From assembly GCA_938002085.1 (NCBI GenBank), contig CALLAT010000060.1:27992-91991 (forward strand): 64,000 bases of DNA, written 5' to 3'. The position numbers and the translations under genes are program-made. Source of the stretch: an uncultured Pseudanabaenaceae cyanobacterium. Lineage in GTDB: Bacteria > Cyanobacteriota > Cyanobacteriia > PCC-9006 > JAAUQQ01. The notes under the pieces were generated by a model. The model was given only the letters and a program-made list of their open reading frames with translations. It did no database searches and was not told the origin of the DNA. This document shows, piece by piece, positions 19,469 to 29,561 of the stretch. Position 1 is the first letter of the stretch. Each line of letters begins with the position of its first letter.

Positions 19469-19712
19469 GGGGATGCCTCAGCATTCTCCGGTGAATTTTA
19501 ACAATGTGTACTTTAGCAGGTTCTGGGGGGAGCCGGAGTCCTTGGAAGGTCCGAATCACCGAACCTGCCGCTGTCCTAGTCCCCATTCCGGTCACCCTCA
19601 ATGGGGGTGCGTTACGATGCCACTGCAGATTGTGCTCGTGCTTGCGAGGGGGGACACCGCGCCTTAGCTGACTCAGCACGCTAAACAGACCAGGAACTAT
19701 CTAGATATCGGC

Positions 19713-21158
19713 ATGGGAAGTGAACGCAAAGTATCGCCTTGGCTTGTGGGAGCGATTTGTTTGGTGCTGGGCTTAGGAGCCGGTGGTCTAGGCATGTTTG
19801 CAGCCCGGCGAGGGGGCGGACTCCCAGCGGAGGAGTTGGAACGGCTGACGGTGGAAGCAGCGCGATCGCCCCTCACCCTCAAAATCCGGGTCAATGGCAG
19901 CGTTGTGCCAGTACGCAGCGTCAACCTCAGCCCCAAGAACGCAGGTCGCCTGGAGCGATTGCTGGTTAATCAGGGTGATGTCGTTGCGGCGGGGGATTTG
20001 ATCGCGGTGATGGAAAGCCGATCTCTGGATTCCCAGTTTGTTCAGGCTAAAGCTCGCCAGATCCAGGCTGAGGCGCGTTTAAAGGAACTCCAGGCTGGGG
20101 GGACTGATGTGGTGGTGGCCCAGGGCGAGGAGGACGTTCGCCAGGCCCGTACCCAGATGGTGGTGGAAGCGGCCCAGGTGCGAGAGGCAGAAGCACAAAT
20201 CGCTGAAGCCCAGGCCCAAGTGAATGAATCCCAGGCTCAACTCGATTTAGCTGAACAGCAGCTCAAGCGTAATTTGGCGCTGGAGAGTGAGGGGGCGATT
20301 TCCCGCGATCGCCTGGATGAACTCACCACCGCTGCCAACCGAGCCCGCGCCAACCTAGAGCGCAGTCGAGCATCTCAAGTGCGGGCAGAAGCTGGCTTCC
20401 TACGGACTCAGGCTGCCCAAGCCCAGGCCCAATCCCGCTTGGATTCGGCTCAGCTCCGCCTGCAAGACACCAGCGCGAGCGAGCGCCCCGAGCTGATTGA
20501 ACAGGCTGAAGCCCAAGTCTTTGAAGCCCTAGGCCAGGTTCAGGCCGTGGAAGTGCAAAAGGAAGACACCCTGTTGCGGGCTCCCTTCGATGGCATTATC
20601 ACCCAGCGCTATGCGGACCCCGGCGCCTTTGTGACGCCCACGACTTCGGCCTCTAGCACGACCTCGGCCACATCAACTTCCGTTGTGGCCTTGGCTCAGG
20701 GCCTAGAGGTGCGGGCTAATGTGCCAGAGGTGGACATCAATACGGTGCTTCCGGGGCAGATTGTTGAGGTGTCTGCCGATGCCTTTCCTGAGCAGACTTT
20801 CATTGGTCAGGTGCGGCTAGTGTCGCCAGAAGCTGTGGAGGAGCAGAATGTCACATCCTTTCAGGTGCGAGTGGCGCTTAAGACCGGGCAAGAGCAGCTC
20901 CGCTCTGGCATGAATGTGGACCTGACCTTTATTGGTGAAAGCATTGGTAATGCCCTGGTGGTGCCCACGGTGGCGATTGTGACCCGAGAAGGAGAGCGCG
21001 GGGTGCTGGTGCCCGATCGCAAAAATGAGCCGGAGTTTCAGCTTGTAACAACTGGGGTCAGCATTGGCAACGAAACCCAAATTTTGTCAGGTATTGATGC
21101 AGGAGATCGAGTCTTCATTGATCTGCCCAGCGATCGCCGCTTCCAGGAAGAGGAGTAA
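19713..21158 (+). CDS. Efflux periplasmic adaptor (HlyD/MFP family)
   Basis: A 481-aa membrane-fusion protein. It has an N-terminal membrane anchor (about residues 10-28), a lipoyl-like half (VNQGDVVAAGDLIAVMES), a long Ala/Gln-rich coiled-coil hairpin at about 100-275, the second lipoyl half (LLRAPFDGIITQRYADPGAFV) and a beta-barrel/membrane-proximal end. It would link an inner-membrane RND, MacB or ABC pump to an outer-membrane channel. No pump gene adjoins it within the window, so the transported substrate is unknown. A short Ser/Thr-rich insert follows the second lipoyl motif. Confidence 0.88.
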   Translation: MGSERKVSPWLVGAICLVLGLGAGGLGMFAARRGGGLPAEELERLTVEAARSPLTLKIRVNGSVVPVRSVNLSPKNAGRLERLLVNQGDVVAAGDLIAVMESRSLDSQFVQAKARQIQAEARLKELQAGGTDVVVAQGEEDVRQARTQMVVEAAQVREAEAQIAEAQAQVNESQAQLDLAEQQLKRNLALESEGAISRDRLDELTTAANRARANLERSRASQVRAEAGFLRTQAAQAQAQSRLDSAQLRLQDTSASERPELIEQAEAQVFEALGQVQAVEVQKEDTLLRAPFDGIITQRYADPGAFVTPTTSASSTTSATSTSVVALAQGLEVRANVPEVDINTVLPGQIVEVSADAFPEQTFIGQVRLVSPEAVEEQNVTSFQVRVALKTGQEQLRSGMNVDLTFIGESIGNALVVPTVAIVTREGERGVLVPDRKNEPEFQLVTTGVSIGNETQILSGIDAGDRVFIDLPSDRRFQEEE

Positions 21159-21318
21159 GACCCAAGTTAATTTCAGTGAAACCTGATGGCCATCCGTTGA
21201 GCCGTAGGGGTGGAACCGACGTTCGCCCACAGAGGATTCAAAGGTCAGCAAGTAGGATTTGGCATGAGTTGTAGCAAAGCCCATCCTATGGACTTGTGAT
21301 TCGTTTCTCAAACAGCAG

Positions 21319-21353
21319 AAAAAGACGGTGGACTTCAAGTCCACCGTCTTTTT
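21319..21353. terminator. Bidirectional rho-independent terminator
   Basis: Perfect 15-base arms (AAAAAGACGGTGGAC and its complement) around a TTCAA loop, with a T run on both strands. It lies between the convergent HlyD-type gene and rpmB and can serve both. Confidence 0.9.
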
Positions 21354-21407
21354 CTGTAAATCAAACCGAGCCAAGTGAAGCTGCGTCGCCTTACTGACGC
21401 GGCAACC

Positions 21408-21644
21408 CTAGAACTTGTTTAAGTCAATGCCCGCTTCCTTCGCCATAGCACCGATACCCTTCTTCTCAAGGGTCTTAATCGCTTTTGTGGAGATGCGCAG
21501 CTTGACGAAACGGTTACCTTCAGGCCACCAGATGCGCTTGCTTTGCAAGTTAACGTGCTGGAGCCGCTTGGTGCGGATGTGAGAGTGAGATACGGCAAAG
21601 GCATTGTTAGCCTTCTTGCCGGTGAGTTGGCATTTCCGCGACAT
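21408..21644 (-). CDS. rpmB: 50S ribosomal protein L28
   Basis: A 78-aa protein starting [16 protein letters not shown] and containing the family segment [16 protein letters not shown]; full length for L28. It is a structural protein of the large ribosomal subunit. It is monocistronic here, ending 55 bases before the bidirectional terminator (reading leftward). Confidence 0.97.
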   Translation of the reverse strand: MSRKCQLTGKKANNAFAVSHSHIRTKRLQHVNLQSKRIWWPEGNRFVKLRISTKAIKTLEKKGIGAMAKEAGIDLNKF

Positions 21645-22290
21645 TTGGAATTCTCCGGAGCCCTAGATAACTTTTTGCAGTCTTCAATAATACAGGATGT
21701 CGGCCAGATCTGATCCCCTGAGCTCTTGACTGTAAGTGGTGCAGCTCGGCCTCGCGGAGCCTCTGAGTGGGTAGAAATAAGGCTAAAACGATTTTATAAC
21801 CATATAAATATGGATGATATTTCTGGATGATCAAATCAGCTAATGCTGCTTTTTCGCTGTTTGAATTGAATCGCTTTGTGCTGATGAATAAGGATCTAAA
21901 GGAGCCTTCTATTTCTGCATTAAAGTATTCTGCCGAACACAAATTGAATAACGTCCTGATTAATTTATTTCTGCTAAGGAATAGAATGTGCGCCCGCCAA
22001 TTCATATAGGTTTCGAAAAGGAATTTTGAGCTTCTTATCAGTAACCTGTCAGTGTTAGACATTTGGCTGACACTGAGGCTATGGTTGTTTAAGCTTTCTC
22101 GGTAAATACGCAGTTTTCTGGGTATTTAGTCGTTGCTGACATTCTCTGCTGTTAAAAAGGATGCTGCAGTGGCTTCTGAGACTGCTTGAGTGAGGGCGCT
22201 TCTCTATGTGATTTCCCATGGGTACTCCAGCTTGATTAGCTGGCTGTTTGCTGGTGGTGATGTCTTGTACTCATTAAGGAAGCGTTTGGT
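21645..22290. other. AT-rich intergenic region before the RTX gene
   Basis: About 645 bases, noticeably AT-richer than the surroundings. It should contain the rpmB promoter (leftward) and the promoter of the RTX gene (rightward). A 151-codon minus-strand frame overlaps the rpmB start in another frame and has no recognisable composition or ribosome-binding site; I do not call it. No RNA gene recognised. Confidence 0.5.
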
Positions 22291-25200
22291 GTGGTCAATT
22301 TTAATGGAGCTGTGATCGCCTCTTATGGCGTCGATCAAGATGCAGCAGACTCGACTGCTTTAGTCGGAGATTTAGGACAGACTTTAAGCCTTCAGGGCAA
22401 TGCTTGGAAGCGCATTGACTTTGCCTACGACATAACGGCAAATACCGTTCTTGAATTTGAATTTCAACTCACTGCCGAAGGCGAAATCCACGGCATTGGT
22501 TTTGACACCGATAGTGTCCAGAGTGCAACGGACATTCTCCAGTTAGGCGGTACAGATCCTTGGACAACAGAGATTCGTCCCTTGGGACTGGCCCAGGGGG
22601 AGTCCCTCGTTATTGGCCAATGGTACAAATACACCGTTTTTGTTGGGGACTACTTTAGTGGCACTAAAGACTATCTGACTTTTATCAACGATCAGGACGT
22701 AGCCAACCCCACTGCCGCTAGCGCCTTTCGCAATGTGCGATTGTATGAAGCGGCCGATACCCAGCCCGTTGCGCCGCTAGATTTCTCCGCTGCGACTATT
22801 ACCAGTTACGGCGGTCAAGATCGCCAGACCCAATCTGAGATTCAAGATGGGGGAAACACGCTAAAGCTTTCGCAGAATACTTGGAAGAAGCTGGACTTTG
22901 ATTACACCATTACTGCCGACACGGTTCTGACCTTCGACTTTAAGAGCAGTCAACAGGGGGAGATCCATGGCATTGGCTTTGACGATAATAACCGTCTGAG
23001 TCGTAATAAGACCTTTCAGTTAGATGGCACTCAAACTTGGGGGCGCCAGGATTTTCGTGACTATGCTGCTTCCGGCGAGGGGAGCAATGGCGATTGGAAG
23101 CGCTATGAAATTTCTGTAGGGGAGTTCTACGCAGGAGATTTCTCCTATCTGACCTTCGTTAATGATCACGATCGCAGCCCCCGTAACGCTGAAAGCTTCT
23201 TCCGCAATGTGCGGGTCTTTGAGCGGGGTGAGGAAGTTAGCACTGAACAGGCGACTGATTTGGGCAATCTGGCGGGCATTAGTAGCCGGGCTGATGGCTT
23301 GAATGCGGCAAACCAGAGCGATCGCTTCAGCTTTAGCTTGGACCAAACCCGTGACTTCAGCGTCATCCTGGAAGGCCTAACTGCCGATGCCAATCTGTCC
23401 TTATTCGATGAGACGGGTGAACAGCTCATTGTGACATCGGCCAACAGCGGCAACATTACTGAGCAGCTGAGCCAGACCTTGGCAGCAGGTAATTATGAGC
23501 TGCTCGTAGAGACAACCAGTCCTAATGCTAGTACTGATTATGACCTCGTCTTTTCAGCAACGGCGGATGAAGTCGGCCAGAATCGCGACCTCCAGGTCAG
23601 CACCGCGACCTACTTGGGAGGTGTTTCCCAGGATGAAGCGGCTGCCGTTGAAATTTCGCTGCGCAATGAGCTGGTTGTTGCGGGGAACTTTGGCACGGCC
23701 CAGGGGGCAGGCCAGGCATTTCTTGGAGCAACGACTAGCTCGGCTGGACAGATTGTGCGCATGTCCCTAAGTGGCCGCGAGGTTCTGTCGGTGACTCACC
23801 TGGGCGACGACATCAATGACATGGATGTCAATCGCACCACTGGAGCGATTGCCGCAGTGGGTGACTTTGGCGTAACGGTGCTCAATCCCACGGGGGACCA
23901 AGTTTATTGGTCTCAGGACTTGGGGGCACCCGTTGAGCGGGTGGCGATCGCCAACAATGGCACCATCGTCACCCTCCACAACAAAACCATCTCAGTTTGG
24001 AATCCTGGTGGCCAACTGCGCGCCCAAACTACCCTGACGCGCTCCTATGTCAATGATATTGCGGTAGACCCTGACAGCGGCAAAGTGTACGTGACGGGGT
24101 TTGACAATAAAAACAACGTCAATAACTTCAACAACCCGGTTCAAGTCACCTACTTGACCAGTTTGGATCTGGACCTCAATGTCAGCTGGCAGACCTGGGG
24201 CTTTGATGGCAATACCCTGACAGATGATGTCAACGGCCAAGGTCAAAACGATATGGCCGATACGCGGGGCTACCGCGTCACGATTGGTCGCGATGGCGAG
24301 CTATATTTCCTGGGCGAAGTGGCGGGTGGCAACTCGATCTATCGCTGGAATGGCAAGGATCGGAGCACGCCTACCCAAGTCAAATACGACGCCTACAACG
24401 ACCCCTATAACTCCGCCAGCCCCCACCAAACTTATTACGCTCGCATCAACCCGGAGACTGGAGAAGTGATGCGGGGGCAACTGGCATTCCCCCGCTACAA
24501 CGGCGCTTCCAATGCCTTCCGCGTGGAGAATGGCACCATTTCTGCGGATGAGCAGGGCAATGTCTATATCGGTGGCACGACGTTCTCTGGTGTAGATGGG
24601 CGAGATAATAATGCGATAGCCGGTCAATCCGTCGGTTCCTATGCCTTTCGATCCGAGGGAGACCTAACAGCCCTGGTGATTTCCAGCGATTTTCAGCAGC
24701 GTCGCCTCTGGACCCCCTTTACCGATAATGCGGGCAAGGGAAAAGTCCAAGGTTTTGCAGTGGGTAATGGCCGGGCTGCATTGCTGGGAACGGTGGTTGA
24801 AGGTACAACAATCACGTCGGATGCATTGAATGCCAATGCCTTCAACGCAGATACCAGCGTCTTATCTGACGTTTACCTGGCCACTTGGGCTACGACGGAC
24901 ACTGCGACAGGCTTTGCCTCGGTTCAGCATGGCACTGCTGCCGCTGATAATTTGACCGGTGGTTCCACTGCGGACCTCTTTGTAGGTGGCCTCGGTGCCG
25001 ATACGTTACTGGGCGATCAGCAGCAGGCTGGTGGTGGCAGTGCGGGGGGAGCGGATGTCTTTGCTTATAACAGCCCTGCGGAAGGGGGCGATACCATTCT
25101 CGATTTCCAAGCCCAAGACCAGATTCGCATCTCTGCTAGTGGTTTTGGCTTAACAGCTGGCAGCACTGCGGTGTTGGCTGCGGATAGTCAATCGCTGGGC

Positions 25201-25335
25201 AGTCGCAAGGGGTTTGTTTACAGCGGCGGGCAACTGCGCTTTGACGCGGATGGCGCTGGGGCGCAACAATCGTCAGTCCTGGCCACCCTTGAAGGCTCCC
25301 CTGCCCTCAGCTCTAGCCAGATTGAGATTCTATAG
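22291..25335 (+). CDS. Secreted RTX-type protein with duplicated N-terminal module
   Basis: A 1014-aa protein starting at GTG, preceded by an AAGGAAG ribosome-binding site. It has no signal peptide. Two copies of a ~150-residue beta-rich module occur at about residues 1-155 and 165-310; both contain a GEIHGIGFD core and a YLTF-N-D segment and may bind carbohydrate (inference). A pre-peptidase C-terminal-like domain follows at about 318-430, then a repetitive beta-propeller-like region (about 436-875). The C-terminus (about 878-1014) has glycine/aspartate calcium-binding repeats (LFVGGLGADTLLGDQ) and a DTILDF-x-x-QDQI segment, as in type I-secreted RTX proteins. A strong terminator follows. 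Probably exported to the cell surface or medium; function unknown. Confidence 0.82.
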   Translation: MVNFNGAVIASYGVDQDAADSTALVGDLGQTLSLQGNAWKRIDFAYDITANTVLEFEFQLTAEGEIHGIGFDTDSVQSATDILQLGGTDPWTTEIRPLGLAQGESLVIGQWYKYTVFVGDYFSGTKDYLTFINDQDVANPTAASAFRNVRLYEAADTQPVAPLDFSAATITSYGGQDRQTQSEIQDGGNTLKLSQNTWKKLDFDYTITADTVLTFDFKSSQQGEIHGIGFDDNNRLSRNKTFQLDGTQTWGRQDFRDYAASGEGSNGDWKRYEISVGEFYAGDFSYLTFVNDHDRSPRNAESFFRNVRVFERGEEVSTEQATDLGNLAGISSRADGLNAANQSDRFSFSLDQTRDFSVILEGLTADANLSLFDETGEQLIVTSANSGNITEQLSQTLAAGNYELLVETTSPNASTDYDLVFSATADEVGQNRDLQVSTATYLGGVSQDEAAAVEISLRNELVVAGNFGTAQGAGQAFLGATTSSAGQIVRMSLSGREVLSVTHLGDDINDMDVNRTTGAIAAVGDFGVTVLNPTGDQVYWSQDLGAPVERVAIANNGTIVTLHNKTISVWNPGGQLRAQTTLTRSYVNDIAVDPDSGKVYVTGFDNKNNVNNFNNPVQVTYLTSLDLDLNVSWQTWGFDGNTLTDDVNGQGQNDMADTRGYRVTIGRDGELYFLGEVAGGNSIYRWNGKDRSTPTQVKYDAYNDPYNSASPHQTYYARINPETGEVMRGQLAFPRYNGASNAFRVENGTISADEQGNVYIGGTTFSGVDGRDNNAIAGQSVGSYAFRSEGDLTALVISSDFQQRRLWTPFTDNAGKGKVQGFAVGNGRAALLGTVVEGTTITSDALNANAFNADTSVLSDVYLATWATTDTATGFASVQHGTAAADNLTGGSTADLFVGGLGADTLLGDQQQAGGGSAGGADVFAYNSPAEGGDTILDFQAQDQIRISASGFGLTAGSTAVLAADSQSLGSRKGFVYSGGQLRFDADGAGAQQSSVLATLEGSPALSSSQIEIL

Positions 25336-25394
25336 GTTTCAGCCTGACCCCATTTCGATTGGGAGATGGCATCAATTTGTCCGCTAAGCCCACC

Positions 25395-25432
25395 AGCCCT
25401 CCGCAAAGCATTTGAACGCTTTGCGGAGGGCT
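25395..25432 (+). terminator. Rho-independent terminator after the RTX gene
   Basis: Perfect 15-base arms (AGCCCTCCGCAAAGC and its complement) with an 8-base loop, followed by GGGCTTTT. It lies 60 bases after the RTX gene stop. Confidence 0.88.
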
Positions 25433-25515
25433 GGGCTTTTGAGGGGGCGTTCTGGCTGGGCAAGCTTCCATTGAAGTGGCCCTCTAAACTAGGACTATTC
25501 CATTGATTACTTCCC

Positions 25516-25980
25516 ATGGCCCAGCAATCCAGCCCCCTGCCGACTGTGGAAGTGGCGATCGCCATTCTCCATCAAGGCAATCAGTTTCTCTTACAACTAC
25601 GAGATGATAACCCTGCCATCATTTACCCCGGCTATTGGGCTTTTTGCGGCGGCCATCTGGAGCCTGGCGAAGATGCTGATACCGCCGTTCGCCGGGAGCT
25701 CATGGAAGAAATCGCCCACGTTCCTGGCGAGCTGAAGCTCTTTGAACGTTCCACGACGGAAGGGCCAGACAAGATCGTGATTCGCAACTTTTACCAGGCT
25801 GCCCTCACGGTGCCGGTGGATAGTTTGGAAGTGAATGAGGGGCAGGAGCTGGGCCTGGCGACTTTGGCTGATATTCAGCGAGGCGATCGCTTCTCCCAAG
25901 TCCTCCAGGAAACCCGGCCCATTGGCCCGCCTCACCAGGCCATGTTGCTCAAGTTCATGGCTGAGCAAGGGAAATCCTAG
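25516..25980 (+). CDS. Nudix hydrolase
   Basis: A 154-aa protein with a complete Nudix box from GHLEPGE through RRELMEEIA (about residues 47-68), which binds the divalent metal for cleavage of nucleoside-diphosphate-linked substrates. The rest of the fold is minimal, with no extra domain that would name the substrate. Candidates include oxidised nucleotides, nucleotide sugars or ADP-ribose. It sits alone, after the terminator of the RTX gene. Confidence 0.9.
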   Translation: MAQQSSPLPTVEVAIAILHQGNQFLLQLRDDNPAIIYPGYWAFCGGHLEPGEDADTAVRRELMEEIAHVPGELKLFERSTTEGPDKIVIRNFYQAALTVPVDSLEVNEGQELGLATLADIQRGDRFSQVLQETRPIGPPHQAMLLKFMAEQGKS

Positions 25981-26369
25981 GCCCCAGCGAATAAATCGTC
26001 AAAAAAGGGAGCCAAAGCAAAATGCTCCGGCTCCCGGTGTGGTGTTAGTCGTACTTTTATTAAGCCTTGCTGATCTAGGTGTGGCCTTAGCAATACCTTA
26101 AAACTCCCTGAGAGGGCCATCAAGGCTAGATGAAGTCGCCTCAGTCGGTAGAACGATAAGGGATGAACAAGGCTGAATGCCTGAATCCGAGCTGGTTGGC
26201 CAAGGCCTTGGGCAGATGCCTGACAACCCATCTGGTCCATAAAACTATGGGGGCTCAACTCACTTGAGCTGCCTAGAGTTTTACATCTGATGTCGGAGCA
26301 AATTCTCAAATAACCTCTCAGAGTAATTTTTTTGTACTATTAAGTGACAGTCTCCCCTGGCGATCGCCC
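25981..26369. other. Intergenic region before the HerA-like gene
   Basis: About 390 bases. Open frames here are short and show no recognisable family. It ends with an AT-rich patch (AATTTTTTTGTACTATTAAG around 26323-26342) just before the herA-like start, a plausible promoter. No RNA gene seen. Confidence 0.45.
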
Positions 26370-28121
26370 ATGGCTCCCTTCGACACTGCTCCTGCCCTTT
26401 CCAAAGCTGCGATGGCTGCCCAAACATTTCCAGAATTGACTGCTAGCCAAGTCGTTGGCACCGTCAAAGGCCCCGGTGAAGACGGCAACCAATATGTTTT
26501 CATTACCGCCGACAAACGCCAGGTCAAAATCGGCGAATACGTTTACTACACCCTCACCCAAAGCTTTGCCCCCGGAAAGCCCGTTGAATCCCGAAATATC
26601 ATTGGCAAAATTTCCGGTCTCACCCTCATTGACCACCTGCCCGATCGCATCTTCGCCGACACTGAAACTAGCCCTGAACTGATCGCTGCCCTCGTGGGCT
26701 TTACTCATCAGAATCCTGAAATCTACGAAGTCACCGTGGATGTTGTGGGCTATTTCGACAAGAACCTGGGCTTTTTGAACCTGCGCAAATCCCCAGACCC
26801 CGGCGCCAAGGTTTTCATTGCTGAAGACACCATGCTCCAGCGCATCCTTAACAAGAAGCAGAAAGGTGACATTGGCTCAGCCCAGATCGGCTCGCTGCTG
26901 CTGCGAGAGCAGGATGCGGTGCAGGTGACCCTGGATGTGAAAGAGCTGGTGAGTACCCACATGGCCATCCTGGCAGGAACGGGGGCGGGTAAAAGCTATA
27001 CCGCTGGTGTGCTGATTGAAGAATTGTTGTCGCCCTATAACCGGGCGGCGGTGATGATTTTTGACCCCCATGGGGAATACAGCACCCTGGAGGATCTGCG
27101 GGGGCATCCGGCTTTTCAAGGGGATGATGGCTATGCGCCTAGGGTGCAGATTCTGACGCCGGATGATATTCGCATTCGCATGTCGTCGTTGGATTACTAC
27201 GATATTTTGACGCTGTTGCCCAGTACCAGCGATCGCCAACAAGCCATCCTCAGTAAGGCCTTTGCTCTACTGAGGAAACACAAAACAGGCAATGACTATC
27301 GCTGGGATGTGCAGGATTTGATCGCCGCCGTTAACCAGGCCGATACCGATGTGGATGACGAAGGTAATGAAACCAAGGGCTCTTCTGCCGGGGCGCTGGA
27401 ATGGAAGCTGAGCAAGCTGGATAACTCACCTTACTTCCATGCCATGGAACACCTCACCCCGCCGAGCCTGCTCCAGCCGGGCCAGGTGACGGTGTTGCAA
27501 ATGAGCGAAATTAGCCAGGAAGAACAGCAGGTGATCTGCGCGGCGCTATTGCGGCAGATTTATCATGCTCGCCTGAATACCCAGAAGGAAAACATTGGGC
27601 CTGAAGACGAGAACTACTTGCCCTATCCGGTGTTTGTGCTGCTCGAAGAAGCTCACCGCTTTGCGCCAGCCCATGAGCCTGCTCGCTGTAAGCAGGTGCT
27701 GCGGACGATCCTGGGCGAGGGTCGCAAGTTTGGCATGGGCATGGGCATGATCACCCAACGCCCCGGAAAGATTGATTCTGATGTGCTGTCCCAATGCATG
27801 AGCCAGTTCCTCATGCGCATCGTCAACCCGGTTGACCAGGAGAGCCTTAAGCATGGCGTTGAGGCTGCGGGACGGGATCTATTGCAGGAGCTGCCTGCGC
27901 TAACCAAAGGCCAGGTGATTGTCTCGGGGGCCTGCATTAATACGCCGGTGCTTTGTCAGGTACGGCAGCGGTTGACGACCCATGGTGGCACGACGCTGAA
28001 TGCACCGGAGATGTGGATGGGGCATTTCTCGGCCCATCAGCAGGCAGCGCGGATGGTGAAGGAAGCGCCGAGGGCGGGGCGGAAGAAGGCAAAGACCCAT
28101 CGAGGGGTGAGCATAGAGTAG
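26370..28121 (+). CDS. HerA-like ATPase/helicase
   Basis: A 583-aa P-loop ATPase of the HerA/FtsK superfamily (DUF87 type). The N-terminal ~110 residues resemble the HAS beta-barrel of HerA. Walker A is LAGTGAGKSYTAGV (about residues 200-212), Walker B is VFVLLEEAHRF (about 420) with the catalytic Glu, and a later GMGMGMITQRPGKI segment fits the sensor region. Archaeal HerA pumps DNA together with the nuclease NurA in end resection, and bacterial homologues occur in repair and in some defence pairs. No NurA-like or other nuclease gene adjoins it here. Confidence 0.85.
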   Translation: MAPFDTAPALSKAAMAAQTFPELTASQVVGTVKGPGEDGNQYVFITADKRQVKIGEYVYYTLTQSFAPGKPVESRNIIGKISGLTLIDHLPDRIFADTETSPELIAALVGFTHQNPEIYEVTVDVVGYFDKNLGFLNLRKSPDPGAKVFIAEDTMLQRILNKKQKGDIGSAQIGSLLLREQDAVQVTLDVKELVSTHMAILAGTGAGKSYTAGVLIEELLSPYNRAAVMIFDPHGEYSTLEDLRGHPAFQGDDGYAPRVQILTPDDIRIRMSSLDYYDILTLLPSTSDRQQAILSKAFALLRKHKTGNDYRWDVQDLIAAVNQADTDVDDEGNETKGSSAGALEWKLSKLDNSPYFHAMEHLTPPSLLQPGQVTVLQMSEISQEEQQVICAALLRQIYHARLNTQKENIGPEDENYLPYPVFVLLEEAHRFAPAHEPARCKQVLRTILGEGRKFGMGMGMITQRPGKIDSDVLSQCMSQFLMRIVNPVDQESLKHGVEAAGRDLLQELPALTKGQVIVSGACINTPVLCQVRQRLTTHGGTTLNAPEMWMGHFSAHQQAARMVKEAPRAGRKKAKTHRGVSIE

Positions 28122-28157
28122 TAGAGCGCGATGAGAGCCTCAGCTCAATGACGGCTT

Positions 28158-29012
28158 CTACTTTCCTGCTTTCTTGAGGGCCGTATCACTGTTGTTCTTA
28201 TAGCTTTCTACCCTGACCTTGGCAGCGTTATAGCGCTCATCATCTTCTCCCACCTGGGCCATATAGTCCGAAGCCTTTTGCCAGCGTGCGGCTAGATCCA
28301 GCCATTCTGCAGAACTGCTTGCAGTCTTGCCGTCCTTGCCCGCCTGCTCCGCAATGCGCACCGCTTCCGCAAAGGGGTCATTCTCTGGAGCTTGTTCTGT
28401 TGATTCGGGCTCAGCCACCTTATTGCCCAGGGAAAATAAAGGTATTTCCCGGCCACTCCAAACCGTGAAACTGGCTAAGGCTACTGTCCCGGCCGCTCCA
28501 GCAGCGATAAGTGAGGCCAGAATTGCCCAGTTAAAACTCAGCTCTTTCTTGTCGTTGTCACGAATGCGCTTGAGAGACTGTTCCTTGGTTTTCTCCCGGC
28601 TACGCACCCAGTCTCCCCACATACGACGCATTAGAGGGGGAGGATTGAGCTTAAACTCTCGGGTCCAGAGGAGGTCGTCTGGGTTGTCCTTAACTTCCTT
28701 GAGCCACAGCAGCTTTTGTTCCTGAACGAGGCGACTGTAAATGCGAACGCGCCCAACGCCCCAGGGGGAAATTTCGTTGAGAATTTGTTGGACCTGGGGC
28801 GCTAGCAGGTCCTCGGCTAATTGATCTTCTTTGGCCGCTTCGCACAGGAGTTGAAGTCGGCCACCTTCATCCATGGCTCGGGTTCTAACACCAATGCCTG
28901 CCAGACGGTCATTTAGAATCTGGATAATTGCCGTGATGCTACCAGAACGAGCCTGGTCAAATACATCGCTGGTGGAAGGTACAAAAGAGGATGCAGTCAT
29001 AAGCCCTTTCAA
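28158..29012 (-). CDS. Conserved cyanobacterial membrane-anchored protein, unknown
   Basis: A 284-aa protein, not recognised by function. Residues about 14-100 form a domain with the stretch SGSITAIIQILNDRLAGIGV and a following QLLCEA; I have seen this type in other cyanobacterial proteins with N-terminal regions of similar design. A single transmembrane helix spans about 160-185 (WAILASLIAAGAAGTVALAS) after a basic patch. The C-terminal ~90 residues are charged and helical, rich in Ala, Glu and Lys, possibly a TPR-like hairpin (EWLDLAARWQKASDYM). Start could be the ATG four codons later (MTASSF). It converges with the HerA-like gene. Confidence 0.7.
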   Translation of the reverse strand: MKGLMTASSFVPSTSDVFDQARSGSITAIIQILNDRLAGIGVRTRAMDEGGRLQLLCEAAKEDQLAEDLLAPQVQQILNEISPWGVGRVRIYSRLVQEQKLLWLKEVKDNPDDLLWTREFKLNPPPLMRRMWGDWVRSREKTKEQSLKRIRDNDKKELSFNWAILASLIAAGAAGTVALASFTVWSGREIPLFSLGNKVAEPESTEQAPENDPFAEAVRIAEQAGKDGKTASSSAEWLDLAARWQKASDYMAQVGEDDERYNAAKVRVESYKNNSDTALKKAGK

Positions 29013-29173
29013 ACAACAGCACAGCCTCAGAAACGCAATGCAGCCCCCAAAACATCAGCTTTGCTGGGTCGAGCTTGCAGCGGTTTCACCCGACTCACTC
29101 AAAGTCCATACCAGTCTATAGCAACGACTCTAGGCGCTGGCAATAGGGAAATATACGAATTTTCACTAATCAA

Positions 29174-29247
29174 CGAGCATGGAGGGATTCGAACCCCCGA
29201 CCCTCAGAACCGGAATCTGATGCTCTATCCAACTGAGCTACATGCCC
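29174..29247 (-). tRNA. trnR-CCG: tRNA-Arg (CCG)
   Basis: A 74-nt cloverleaf read on the minus strand. The acceptor stem is GGGCATG with CATGCTC (one G-U pair). The D arm is AGCTCAGTTGGATAGAGC, the anticodon stem TCAGA/TCTGA with loop TTCCGGT gives anticodon CCG, and the T arm contains GGTTCGAATCC. CCA is not encoded. Confidence 0.95.
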
Positions 29248-29561
29248 GAACGGTTTCGGTGAGCCCAATTATATAGCAACGCCCTCACTTGTTAGGAGGT
29301 TTGCAGGTGACATCTTTGCTGATGCGCTTTGACGGAGCTTCGCTAAGCTGATCTGAAGTGAGATAGCCGTTGCAATCTCGGATAATTTCTATGGCTTGCC
29401 CCAGGGCTGCAATGCAAGGGGGACAGCCCTAGGGCTGGGTTGGTCGCTAATGTTGAGCGCTTGGAGCCTGGCATTCTCCTCTATCCTGAACAGGTTCGAT
29501 GTCTGGTCTGGTCCGTTGGGTTTTGCGCTGCCAGAAGCACCATCGAGATTTCTATTTCTGT

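Noticed and set aside
21607..22062. A 151-codon minus-strand open frame next to rpmB
   Set aside because: It overlaps the start of rpmB in another frame, has an unusual composition, no ribosome-binding site and no recognisable family, and sits in AT-rich intergenic DNA where open frames arise by chance.
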